Source: Chloroherpeton thalassium (GTDB lineage: Bacteria > Bacteroidota > Ignavibacteria > Kapaibacteriales > UBA2268). From it: DNA of 33,933 nucleotides. Both the position numbers and the translations under genes were made by a program. The stretch lies in the NCBI GenBank assembly GCA_020722095.1, contig DYLM01000002.1:21936-55868 (forward strand), in the 5' to 3' direction. This document shows, piece after piece, positions 7,399 through 15,713 of the stretch. The notes beneath the pieces were generated by a model, which was given only the letters and a program-made list of their open reading frames with translations, did not search any database and was not told where the DNA came from. Position 1 is the stretch's first letter, and each line of letters opens with the position of its first letter.

Positions 7399-9021
7399 CT
7401 AATCAATATCATTCTTCCTGCCAAATAAATCAGGAATGCTAAATTGATGATTTTTAAATGGGGAGAAAAATTGTTTGGTTGTGAAAATAATTCCAAATTG
7501 TTTTGTATGAAAATTATAAGGAAAATCAATTCTAAATAAATGTTCAGAATTTCTTGACTTTACAAAATGAAATCTGATGCCTAATCCAGCAGAATTGTAA
7601 AATTGCGATTCATAAATTTTCTTATTTTGTCCCCACACCGAGCCAATATCAAAGAAACCAACTAATGAGGGACGGAAATAGAGGAGTTCGTAATTGATAA
7701 AATATCTCAATTCAGTATTAATAAACATACGATTATCACCCTGAAATTCATTCAAAGCATAACCACGCAATCCATTTTCCGAATCAATAAGTAATTGCCG
7801 CCAACCTCCCCAATTCCATACTGCTTCTTCAAAAATTCTTCCTGTTAATAGCAAATTTTGGGAAATTCTATAATAATAATTTGCTTGAGCATTTTGGTAC
7901 GTATATTTTGGTTTAACATAATTATTAAATCCACTTGCCCCCGAAGCCATTAAATATAAATAGAAATCATCAGTATAAAATGATTTTTCTGCAGCTGCTG
8001 AAATATAGTATAAATTATCGCCTTCGCCAGTAATTGGAAATATTTTGCCAATACTTGCACTTCCATAGCCACCATAAATCAAATCCTCTCCAATTGGAGA
8101 ATTTACATTTTTAATATAATCAAAATCTTGTGAAATCGAAGAGAAATTCATTGCAAAATAACCAGAATTATCAAACGCTTGTCGGTATTCATCGCTCTGT
8201 CGTTTTGCTTTATTCACAGAAGCGATTGCTGTAATGAATAATCTATCCTGCTCGAACCAAGCACGAGAATACCATAAATCAAGCGATGTGAAATTAGAAT
8301 TTATCAATTCGTAATCTTTTGAATTTCGAAAGAAAAAATCTTTTCCAAAATAGTTAAGAAACTTAACTCCCAAAGACATTGGTGAGGAAAGTGTTCTATA
8401 AGGAATTTGTAAAATTGCTTGCTGACTTGTTCGGACTTTATTTGATATGATTGCTATGGAATCCTGTAAATCTGTATATGGTAATCGAGAATTGAAAAGC
8501 ACAAATGCACCTTCCCATCCTATATTACTTTCCTTGCGATACATCCCCTTAAATTTTAGACGAGTACCAGTTCCAAGAAAGTTAAATTCATCAAGGTCCA
8601 ATCCGTAATTATCAAACCCTCCACTAATATTATAGACGGGCATTGGAAAAGTAGTCCAAGAGTCCTTTGTAGACACATAAGCATCATATTGATCAAAGCC
8701 GATGGAATCTAATTCTATTTCTGCATCTGTAAAAATGCCCAATTTCCTCAAATTCCGTTCTGTTTCCTCAATTAATAAATAATCGTTTGTAGATTCTTCT
8801 TCAAATAATAATTCACTTTTAATAACAAATGGACGAGTTTTAAAATGGAAATTGTTCATAAATCGGGCAAGCAAATTTGAATCATTTTCGGCAATATTAT
8901 GCCTTTCTAAATATATATCTCGAACATAAATTTCAGACGAAAACGAATCGTTTGCTGGAAATAAAAATATTATTGATATTATTAGAAATAAGTATTTATT
9001 AAGAATTTGCATTTTTTTCAC
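7399..9021 (-). CDS. Omp85-like outer-membrane beta-barrel protein
   Basis: This is a 540-residue exported outer-membrane protein. The signal peptide covers about residues 1-29. An N-terminal periplasmic part (about 30-115) has a POTRA-like look, with the segment LIEETERNLRKLGIFTDAEI. The rest alternates aromatic and polar residues as barrel strands. GLRGYALNEFQGDNRMF (about 415-431) matches the RGY/RGF motif of the Omp85 surface-antigen domain. At 540 residues it is shorter than BamA and does not end on the usual Phe, so it is not BamA itself; a TamA- or FpsA-like relative is likely. It is divergent from the MlaF-type ABC ATPase. Its passenger or lipid substrate is unknown. Confidence 0.75.
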   Translation of the reverse strand: MKKMQILNKYLFLIISIIFLFPANDSFSSEIYVRDIYLERHNIAENDSNLLARFMNNFHFKTRPFVIKSELLFEEESTNDYLLIEETERNLRKLGIFTDAEIELDSIGFDQYDAYVSTKDSWTTFPMPVYNISGGFDNYGLDLDEFNFLGTGTRLKFKGMYRKESNIGWEGAFVLFNSRLPYTDLQDSIAIISNKVRTSQQAILQIPYRTLSSPMSLGVKFLNYFGKDFFFRNSKDYELINSNFTSLDLWYSRAWFEQDRLFITAIASVNKAKRQSDEYRQAFDNSGYFAMNFSSISQDFDYIKNVNSPIGEDLIYGGYGSASIGKIFPITGEGDNLYYISAAAEKSFYTDDFYLYLMASGASGFNNYVKPKYTYQNAQANYYYRISQNLLLTGRIFEEAVWNWGGWRQLLIDSENGLRGYALNEFQGDNRMFINTELRYFINYELLYFRPSLVGFFDIGSVWGQNKKIYESQFYNSAGLGIRFHFVKSRNSEHLFRIDFPYNFHTKQFGIIFTTKQFFSPFKNHQFSIPDLFGRKNDID

Positions 9022-9080
9022 AATTATTTGTAAATAAACGTTTATGAGAATAATAAATTAACAATTTAGTTAAACTTTGC

Positions 9081-9088
9081 TAAATTTG
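9081..9088 (+). promoter_or_regulatory. Bacteroidota-type -7 box (TAAATTTG) before the ABC ATPase
   Basis: TAAATTTG fits TAnnTTTG and lies 21 bases before the ATG at 9110. It supports 9110 over an upstream in-frame TTG at 9077, which would lie before the presumed transcription start. No convincing -33 TTTG was placed. Confidence 0.4.
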
Positions 9089-9109
9089 TATAATAATTCA
9101 GTTAAAAAT

Positions 9110-9880
9110 ATGATTAAAGTAGAAAATCTTAGTAAATCTTTCGGGAATAAAAATATTCTAAATTCAGTAAACTTAACTATTGAAACAGGAAAAACTACTT
9201 GCATTATCGGAAAATCTGGCAGCGGAAAAAGCGTGCTAATCAAACAAATTGTTGGATTATTAGAACCAGACGAAGGGAAAATTTTTGTAGAAGGATTAGA
9301 AATACCCAAACTATCTCGTAGAGAATTATTTAAAATTCGTGAGAAAATGGGATATGTTTTTCAGGGAGCTGCTCTTTTTGATTCATATAATGTTTATGAA
9401 AATGTTATTCTTGGATTATTTGAGCGAGGAGTGCGTGATTTTAAATATTTAGAATCCGAGGCAAAACGAGTGCTTCAAGCAGTCCAATTATTGCCCGATG
9501 CCACGAACGATCCAAATTTATTTGAAAAAGAATGGAAAATTCTCAGCCAGAAGATGCCCGCTGATTTATCTGGTGGAATGCGTAAGCGTGTAGGCGTGGC
9601 TCGTGCTTTGGTAGGCACTCCCGAATATATTTTTTACGATGAGCCAACTACTGGTTTAGATCCCGTTACGAGCAATCAAATTGATGAATTAATTATTAGT
9701 ATCCAAAATCAACTAAAAGTAACCTCGATTGTGATAACTCACGATTTATTTAGCGTTTATAGTATTGCAGATTCGGTGATAATGCTCCACAATGCCCAAA
9801 AAGTATTTGAGGGTAATATTGAAGAATTCAAAACAAGCCAATTACAACCTGTGATAGAATTCCAAAATAGATATAAGTAA
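9110..9880 (+). CDS. ABC transporter ATPase of the MlaF / Mce type
   Basis: This is a 256-residue cytoplasmic ATPase. It shows Walker A GKSGSGKS (34-41), a Q-loop in VFQGAALFDS (83-92), the signature LSGGMRKRVGVARAL (153-167), Walker B IFYDE (174-178) and the H-loop ITHD (H211). A Q-loop followed by GAALFDS together with LSGGMRKRV is typical of MlaF, the ATPase that drives phospholipid or sterol traffic between membranes with MlaE and an MCE protein. Neither partner gene is adjacent: downstream lies a non-coding gap, upstream the divergent Omp85-like gene. The start at ATG 9110 removes 11 residues that belong to the promoter region. The lipid-transport function is inferred from the family. 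Confidence 0.88.
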   Translation: MIKVENLSKSFGNKNILNSVNLTIETGKTTCIIGKSGSGKSVLIKQIVGLLEPDEGKIFVEGLEIPKLSRRELFKIREKMGYVFQGAALFDSYNVYENVILGLFERGVRDFKYLESEAKRVLQAVQLLPDATNDPNLFEKEWKILSQKMPADLSGGMRKRVGVARALVGTPEYIFYDEPTTGLDPVTSNQIDELIISIQNQLKVTSIVITHDLFSVYSIADSVIMLHNAQKVFEGNIEEFKTSQLQPVIEFQNRYK

Positions 9881-9975
9881 AGAATAGTTGATTATTCTCA
9901 TATTAAAACTCTCGCTACGTTAGAACTTGCTTAGCATTCATTTGCCTCATAAGGATTTCATAATAGGATATTTTG

Positions 9976-10000
9976 TAAGGTTATTATATTTTCAACCTTA
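9976..10000. repeat. Small inverted repeat (possible bidirectional terminator)
   Basis: TAAGGTT (9976-9982) and AACCTTA (9994-10000) form a 7-bp stem with an 11-base loop, about 95 bases after the ABC ATPase gene. The AACCTTAT core also recurs in the nested palindrome at 4970-5126. It might end transcription from one or both sides, but no strong T-run follows. Confidence 0.35.
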
Positions 10001-10160
10001 TTCCTTTACAAATTTAGCAAATTTATCGCCAATTTTCACAAAAATACACACCTTTTGGTAATTGCGAAATATCAATTCTAATATTCCCAATTTTTGAAGG
10101 CGTGTCCCGTAGAGACGGGGTAGTAAATACCAATTTCCCCATTTGATTGTATGGTTTGAT
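9998..10160 (-). pseudogene. Remnant of a T9SS type A sorting domain, frameshifted
   Basis: Read on the minus strand, this stretch gives IKPYNQMGKLVF (from 10160) and then IGNIRIDISQLPKGVYF (ending at 10041). After a change of frame inside the A-run at 10040-10044 it gives VKIGDKFAKFVKE with a stop at 9998-10000. Joined, this is the order of a type A T9SS domain: a YNxxGK strand, an IDIS.L..GVYFVKI strand and a Lys-rich end. A repeat hairpin (10106-10119) interrupts the middle. Further upstream (10165-10235) the sequence looks like dispersed repeat DNA rather than the body of a secreted protein. It is therefore a decayed 3' end of a lost exported protein. The rest of the 9881-10283 gap holds nothing I recognise. 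Confidence 0.7.
10106..10119. repeat. Short hairpin repeat inside the T9SS remnant
   Basis: CCCGT (10106-10110), loop AGAG, ACGGG (10115-10119). It sits where a T9SS domain would normally run on without a break. It is GC-rich for the window, like the repeat block at 4833-4954, which suggests a dispersed palindromic unit. A second repeat-like segment (about 10165-10190, reading GTCATCCCGAACC on the minus strand) flanks the other side of the remnant. Confidence 0.5.
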
Positions 10161-10283
10161 TGGATTCTTCACTTGGTTCGGGATGACAAGAAACAGTTTC
10201 AAATTTAATAAGATTGCTTCGCCCTGATAAATAAGGGAAAAGCCCACTCTGCCACTACAGAAAGGTATTGAGGATATGATGAT

Positions 10284-10691
10284 TTATTTGTTGTCGCTAC
10301 GGGGTTCCCAACTTTCACCATCGCAAGGAATGAATGTTTCGGTTGGATGTTGGTCGTATATTGTGCATAATTTGCTTGACTTATCAAAGTATTTGCATTT
10401 TCCGCATAAGGTTTCTTCCGAAAATACTTCAACTTCTCTGTTAAATTTTGTGTATCGTCTATAAGCAGGATAGGCAACTAAGAACCATAATGCTAATGCA
10501 ATTACCCACCAATTGCCACGAAAGTAATAATAATCAACTAAGTAAAATCCAATTACCATTATAATTGCAGTTCGAACAATAACACCAAAGACGATGGAGC
10601 CTGTTGTAACAACAGATTTCGCATCGTCTTCGACAACTTGTTCAACTTCGAAATTGAGTAATCTATATAATTTTAAAAATAATTTTTCCAT
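10284..10691 (-). CDS. Small membrane protein with C-terminal Cys motif, unknown function
   Basis: This 135-residue protein is of no family I recognise. An acidic N-terminal cytoplasmic-type segment (about 1-30) precedes two hydrophobic helices (about 34-53 and 60-78). A polar tail follows with CGKCKYFDKSSKLC (about 96-109) and a further PC near 122. The C-x2-C-x8-C spacing could bind zinc or an Fe-S species. ATG 10691 is chosen over an in-frame GTG at 10700. The gene lies 45 bases after the OPT transporter on the same strand and may be the last gene of that operon, so a link to metal or peptide uptake is conceivable but unproven. Confidence 0.7.
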   Translation of the reverse strand: MEKLFLKLYRLLNFEVEQVVEDDAKSVVTTGSIVFGVIVRTAIIMVIGFYLVDYYYFRGNWWVIALALWFLVAYPAYRRYTKFNREVEVFSEETLCGKCKYFDKSSKLCTIYDQHPTETFIPCDGESWEPRSDNK

Positions 10692-10736
10692 AGAATACAC
10701 GAAGAATATATCGCAATGATATTTTACTTATGGCTA

Positions 10737-12728
10737 CTATTCATCTACTTTGGCTCGGCGAGAATCCCAGACAAAGTAAATCATAAGAACAACAAATGCA
10801 ATTATTCCAACAATTTCGCCACCAATTGGATTGCTTTCCCAAATATTAGTATTCAATTCAACCTTGAAGAATTTTAGCAAAGCACCAGCAACGCCGAGCA
10901 AGGCAGCTCCAGCGATAAAGCCAGAAGCAATAAGTGTTGCTCGTTGATTGCGGGCTTGAGCAACTTTTTCACCGTGTTTAGATTTATTCATATAGTGATT
11001 AATAACGCCACCCACTAAAAGTGGTGCGTTTAAATGCAAGGGTAAATACATTCCAAGAGCAAATGCTAATGGTGAAATTCCAAGGAAGTTGATAATAAGA
11101 GCCAAGATAGAGCCAACAAGATACAAGTACCAAGGCACATCAGCTCCAATGCTCATTAATGGTTTGATTACAGCAGCCATTGCATTTGCTTGTGGTGCAA
11201 CTAATGGTTCGGGAGTTGTAGGAGTAACAACAAAGCCATAAGCTTCGTTCAAAATGAAAATCACAATGCCAACTGTTGCAGCGGAGACTATTGTGCCTAA
11301 AAATTTCCATTTTTCTTGCTTTTCGGGTGTTGTGCCAATCCAATATCCTACCTTTAAATCAGTAATAAAACCACCAGCCATTGATAGAGCGGTACAAACA
11401 ATTCCTCCGATAATCAAAGCAGCAGTTATGCCTTTGTCGCCAGTTAATCCAGCAGATGTTAAAATTACTGATGATAGAATAAGTGTCATCAATGTCATTC
11501 CAGAAACAGGATTTGTACCAACAATTGCGATAGCATTGGCAGCCACAGTTGTGAAAAGGAATGAGATTATGAAAATAGTTAGCAATGCAATAATTGCTTG
11601 GGTGATTGTAATATCAAAACCAAGTAATAAATAAACGAAAATAAAAATCAGAGTAAAAATACTTGCAAATACAACATAAGTGAGTTTTAAATCAATTTGT
11701 GTTCTAATTTCATTTTGATTGCTTTTATCTTTGCCTGTTAAACCAACAAATGCAAGTTTGAATGCTTTGCCAATAATTGGAGAAGCTTTTAAAACGCCGA
11801 TTATACCTGCCATAGCAATAGCACCAATTCCGATTGGTCTTACGTAAGCTGTGAAGATTGATTCGGGACTCATAGTAGCGAAGGGATTAACGACCCCAGC
11901 TGAAGATGCTACGATATTGCCAATTTCATTGATTAATGGAATAAATACCCACCAAGATAATAATGAACCCAAAGTAATGATTAACGAGAATTTTAAACCA
12001 ACTAAATATCCAAATCCAACAATCATAGCAGAAACGTTAAATTGGAATAGCAGTTTTGCTTTGTCTGCAAGATATTGACCAAAACCAAAAACGCGAGTTG
12101 TTACAACTTCTTCCCATAATCTAAATGATTGGAAAAGGAAGTCGTACACACCACCAACTAATCCACTTACGACTAAAAGACCAGCCTGCGAGCCTCCTTT
12201 TTCGCCTGTTACTAATATTTCGGTAGTTGCAGTTGCCTCGGGAAATGGGAATTTTCCGTGCATATCCTTAACAAAATACTTCCTAAAAGGTATTAAGAAT
12301 AAAATACCCAAAAATCCACCAAGCAATGAGGATAAGAAAATCTGAAAGAAATTAATTGGTAAATTAAGGATATATAAACCGGGAATTGTAAATATTGCCC
12401 CAGCAACAATTACACCAGAACTTGCTCCAATAGATTGGATAATTACATTTTGGCTAAGTGAATATTTCTTTTTGAAAACACTTGATAAACCAACAGCAAT
12501 AATGGAAATAGGAATAGCAGCTTCGATTACTTGACCAATTTTAAGACCAGAGTAAGCAGCAGCTGCCGAAAAAACTACTGCCATTATTAAGCCCCAAAAA
12601 ACTGAATAGAAAGTAACTTCGGGCATCACAGAACTTGGAGGAATTATTGGAATATATTCCTCACCTTGTTTTAATTCACGGTAAGCATTTTCGGGCAGAC
12701 CACTTTGTAAGTTTTGTTCAACTTGCAT
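10737..12728 (-). CDS. OPT-family oligopeptide (or metal-chelate) transporter
   Basis: This 663-residue polytopic inner-membrane protein belongs to the bacterial branch of the OPT superfamily, which imports peptides, peptide-like compounds or metal chelates. The N-terminal polar segment ends in IPPSSVMPEVTFYSVFWG (about 30-47), followed by SAAAAYSGLKIGQVIEAAIPISI (about 54-76), a stretch typical of the family. KFPFPEATATTEILVTG (about 159-175) matches the conserved FPEATA motif. About 15 hydrophobic segments can be drawn and the length is standard. It starts 9 bases after the UPF0316 gene. The substrate cannot be read from the sequence. Confidence 0.93.
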   Translation of the reverse strand: MQVEQNLQSGLPENAYRELKQGEEYIPIIPPSSVMPEVTFYSVFWGLIMAVVFSAAAAYSGLKIGQVIEAAIPISIIAVGLSSVFKKKYSLSQNVIIQSIGASSGVIVAGAIFTIPGLYILNLPINFFQIFLSSLLGGFLGILFLIPFRKYFVKDMHGKFPFPEATATTEILVTGEKGGSQAGLLVVSGLVGGVYDFLFQSFRLWEEVVTTRVFGFGQYLADKAKLLFQFNVSAMIVGFGYLVGLKFSLIITLGSLLSWWVFIPLINEIGNIVASSAGVVNPFATMSPESIFTAYVRPIGIGAIAMAGIIGVLKASPIIGKAFKLAFVGLTGKDKSNQNEIRTQIDLKLTYVVFASIFTLIFIFVYLLLGFDITITQAIIALLTIFIISFLFTTVAANAIAIVGTNPVSGMTLMTLILSSVILTSAGLTGDKGITAALIIGGIVCTALSMAGGFITDLKVGYWIGTTPEKQEKWKFLGTIVSAATVGIVIFILNEAYGFVVTPTTPEPLVAPQANAMAAVIKPLMSIGADVPWYLYLVGSILALIINFLGISPLAFALGMYLPLHLNAPLLVGGVINHYMNKSKHGEKVAQARNQRATLIASGFIAGAALLGVAGALLKFFKVELNTNIWESNPIGGEIVGIIAFVVLMIYFVWDSRRAKVDE

Positions 12729-12737
12729 AAAATACCT

Positions 12738-13316
12738 TTATTTTCTTTGTAAAAAATTTAGAAAACTTATTTTTTTGTTTGAAGGTTTTGAATAATTAAC
12801 AGGATGAATATGACTAACTGATTTCACTTCTTCAATTGTGTAGAAGGCTTTGGGATTAAACTCTTTTACAATTGAAATCACATTAGCAATTTGCTTTCTT
12901 TGCACTACGAGGAATAAAATAGTTACAGAGCCATATTTACCTTCACCAGCAACTTTGGTAACTGAAAAATTATTGTCCATTAAATATTGGGCTAATTCAT
13001 CGCCTGGCAATCGTGTAATAACCCTAATTATTGCCTGACCAAGCGATAAGAATCGTTCGAACGAAACTCCAATGTAAGTGCCAAGCCCAAACCCAATACC
13101 ATAAGCAAAATAATAGTAGTAGTTATTTAAATGTTGCATAATTTGGCTAACTACTATAATCCATATAAATGATTCTAAAAAGCCAAGAATTGCTGAAATG
13201 CCACGATAATTTTTGGAAATAAGTATGATTTTTATTGTTCCAAAACTAACATCCAAAATTCTTGCACAAATAATTAGGATTGGAATTACTACTAAATGGA
13301 AAAAATCAAGTTGCAT
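12738..13316 (-). CDS. UPF0316 / DUF2179-domain membrane protein
   Basis: This 192-residue protein has three N-terminal transmembrane helices (about 7-23, 40-58, 65-85; DUF5698 type). GTIKIILISKNYRG (about 26-39) is the conserved loop. A soluble C-terminal DUF2179 domain (about 105-170) follows, in which VAGEGKYGSVTILFLVVQRKQ is the typical core. It matches the YebE/YpjP-like UPF0316 proteins, whose function is unknown; DUF2179 domains are thought to bind small ligands. It is the first gene of a minus-strand set with the OPT transporter (9-base gap) and the Cys protein. It is divergent from the c-di-AMP phosphodiesterase gene across 176 bases. Confidence 0.88.
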   Translation of the reverse strand: MQLDFFHLVVIPILIICARILDVSFGTIKIILISKNYRGISAILGFLESFIWIIVVSQIMQHLNNYYYYFAYGIGFGLGTYIGVSFERFLSLGQAIIRVITRLPGDELAQYLMDNNFSVTKVAGEGKYGSVTILFLVVQRKQIANVISIVKEFNPKAFYTIEEVKSVSHIHPVNYSKPSNKKISFLNFLQRK

Positions 13317-13423
13317 TAGCTTATTTTTTTATGTTTAACTTTATCGTAAAATTACAAAGTTAAACTTTTTTAGAAAATCTTGCGTAAAAAATTAATAAAT
13401 TATTTAGATTTTGCAAAATTTAG

Positions 13424-13452
13424 TTGAGATTTATTATAATTTCTTAATTTTG
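13424..13452 (+). promoter_or_regulatory. Bacteroidota-type promoter before the PgpH-like gene
   Basis: TTG at 13424-13426, an 18-base spacer and TAATTTTG at 13445-13452 fit the -33/-7 pattern (TTTG, then TAnnTTTG) of Bacteroidota sigma-ABfr. The ATG follows 40 bases later, leaving a normal leader. Confidence 0.5.
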
Positions 13453-13492
13453 ATAATTCTATTTTTTCATTTGAGAATGATATAATAAAAAT

Positions 13493-15706
13493 ATGAGATT
13501 ATCAAAAGTAATAAAACAAATATTAAGCAGTAAAGCTTCGAGTCAAAATTTTAATAATTCAACAATTCGCTACTCCTTGCAATTTAAGTTATTATTGATT
13601 TTGCTTTCTTTATTAACTTTAACAATGTTCTTTTCTTTTCATTTAGATAATAATATTCTAAACATAACGCAAAATTCCATTCAAGTTGGGACTACTTGGC
13701 AAAATCAAGCATTAACTGCAGACTTTACTTTTCCAATATTCCGAAATAAAACTGAATATGACCAAGATGTTTTTAAAGCAAAAGCAAATTCTCTGCAAGT
13801 CTTTGATTACTCGTCCGAACAAGCAAATAAAGCAGAAAATTTGATAAAAAATACATTCTCTAAACTTGTTTCAATAGATGCAAATACAAGTTTTGTTGGA
13901 GAAATCGAGTTAAATAGCAGACTTGTAATGTTGTTTTTGGAACAACCCGAAAAAGTACGATTAAGCGAAATAAATAAAATGATTTCACTATCAAATTCAT
14001 TTGCAAATTATATCTACCAAAATGGTTTTGTGAATTTAAGTAGTAATAAATTAAATAATGATTTGATTATTGCAGAAGTTTCAAATGTAAATCGTATTTA
14101 TTTAAAGAAAAAATTTCTAACAACAAATGATAATGTAAATGACAGAATTTCGGATTTTATTAAATCCCGATTTGTTGAAAATTCCGAACCGCTTTTTATT
14201 GATATTTTAAAATCCATTGTTAAACCAAATTTATTCTACAATCAAAAAGCAACGGACACCGAAATAGAACTTGCCAAACAAAATGTGCCATTGTATTTGG
14301 GGTATGTAAAGTCGGGCGATGTGATTATTGATAAAGGGCAATTAATTACAAAAGAAAACAAGCAAAAAATTGACTCGTATTTCCAATCAATAAAACTTAG
14401 AAGCGAAACATATTTTACTCCAAGTTATGTTATTGGCAATTTTGGACAAGCAACTATTGTTTTTTCGATAATTTTGGTATATTTATTTGTATTAAGAAAA
14501 AAGATATTTTACGATAATGTAAAACTCTCAATATTATTTGTAAGTTTTATATTAATTGCATTTTTTTCTTGGATAACAGTAGAAATACCATCAAGTTTTC
14601 CTTTGGCGTATTTAGTGCCGATTCCTGCGGTAGTAATGCTATCGTCCATCTTATTTGATTCACGAACAGCATTTTACGTAACAATCATTTCTTCGTTAAT
14701 TTTAGGGATTACTCGTGGGAATGATATGAGTTTGGCTATTGCTTTTATTTTTTCGGGCTTATTGGCTGCTTTCACTGTAAGAGATATTCAAAGTAGAACT
14801 CAAATGTTTCGTTCAATTTTCTTTATTCTGCTTGGATTGGTGGTTTCAATTATCATTTTTGACATTCAAACTTCAATAGACATAAATTACTCTGCAACAA
14901 AAATTATGTTTGCTATTATCAATGCAAGTATTTCACCAATTTTAACATTTGGCTTGCTTTTTATCATCGAGCATACAACTCATATTGCAACAGACCTTAG
15001 GATAAAGGAATATGATAATATTGACCATCCTCTACTTAAAAAAATGAGCGAAATAGCACCTGGAACGTACCAACATACAATGAATGTGGCTCGGCTTGCC
15101 GAAAGGTGCGCTATTGATATTGGTGCAAACCCACTATTAACACGCGTAGGGGCTTATTTTCACGATATTGGTAAAGTAGCAAAACCAGAATACTTTACTG
15201 AAAATCAACAAAAATTAGAAAACAAATTGGAAATGCTGCCGCCCAAAAAAGCCGCTGATGTTATTAAGAAACACGTCCTTGATGGAATTGATTTGGGTAA
15301 TCAATACAAATTACCAAAGCGATTAATTGATTTTATTCCAATGCATCACGGAACTTCGCTTATCAAACACTTTTACGCAAAAGCAGTAACCGAAGCAAAA
15401 GAAGACGAGATTATCAAGGAAAGCGATTTTAGGTATCCAGGTCCAAAACCCAACTCCAAAGAAACTGCAATACTTATGATTTGTGATACAAGCGAAGCAA
15501 TTTCCAAAATTGAAGGTTTGGATTCCGAACAAATTCGTGATTTAATCAAAAAGACAATAATGGAGAAATTCTCTGATGGTCAATTTAGCGAATCAGACTT
15601 GACATTACAAGATTTAGCAATAGTAGAAAATGCAATATTGAAAAGCACGCTTGGCATTCATCAAAGGACCAAGTACAAAGAGATTCCAGAGGACAAGCAA
15701 AGTTGA
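13493..15706 (+). CDS. pgpH: PgpH-type 7TM-HD phosphohydrolase (cyclic-di-AMP phosphodiesterase)
   Basis: This 737-residue protein has the PgpH domain order. An N-terminal helix (about 30-46) comes first, then a large extracytoplasmic 7TMR-HDED domain (about 50-310), seven transmembrane helices (about 315-500) and a cytoplasmic HD domain. The HD domain shows GTYQHTMNVARLAERC (524-539, H528) and FHDIGK (H557, D558). Members hydrolyse c-di-AMP, which controls osmotic and wall homeostasis. The Lys/Ser-rich N-terminus before the first helix is short. The stop is 7 bases before the XerC/D start, so the two are probably cotranscribed. Biochemical specificity is inferred from the family; the fold assignment is secure. 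Confidence 0.92.
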   Translation: MRLSKVIKQILSSKASSQNFNNSTIRYSLQFKLLLILLSLLTLTMFFSFHLDNNILNITQNSIQVGTTWQNQALTADFTFPIFRNKTEYDQDVFKAKANSLQVFDYSSEQANKAENLIKNTFSKLVSIDANTSFVGEIELNSRLVMLFLEQPEKVRLSEINKMISLSNSFANYIYQNGFVNLSSNKLNNDLIIAEVSNVNRIYLKKKFLTTNDNVNDRISDFIKSRFVENSEPLFIDILKSIVKPNLFYNQKATDTEIELAKQNVPLYLGYVKSGDVIIDKGQLITKENKQKIDSYFQSIKLRSETYFTPSYVIGNFGQATIVFSIILVYLFVLRKKIFYDNVKLSILFVSFILIAFFSWITVEIPSSFPLAYLVPIPAVVMLSSILFDSRTAFYVTIISSLILGITRGNDMSLAIAFIFSGLLAAFTVRDIQSRTQMFRSIFFILLGLVVSIIIFDIQTSIDINYSATKIMFAIINASISPILTFGLLFIIEHTTHIATDLRIKEYDNIDHPLLKKMSEIAPGTYQHTMNVARLAERCAIDIGANPLLTRVGAYFHDIGKVAKPEYFTENQQKLENKLEMLPPKKAADVIKKHVLDGIDLGNQYKLPKRLIDFIPMHHGTSLIKHFYAKAVTEAKEDEIIKESDFRYPGPKPNSKETAILMICDTSEAISKIEGLDSEQIRDLIKKTIMEKFSDGQFSESDLTLQDLAIVENAILKSTLGIHQRTKYKEIPEDKQS

Positions 15707-15713
15707 TAACTCT

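Noticed and set aside
10023-10247. A 74-residue minus-strand open frame as a real gene
   Set aside because: It has no ribosome site and begins in repeat-like DNA. Its only recognisable part is the internal T9SS-like piece, which goes out of frame at 10040-10044. Annotated as a remnant instead.
9881-10283. A small RNA or riboswitch in the gap after the ABC ATPase
   Set aside because: Only short hairpins and a decayed T9SS tail are visible. No known riboswitch core was recognised.
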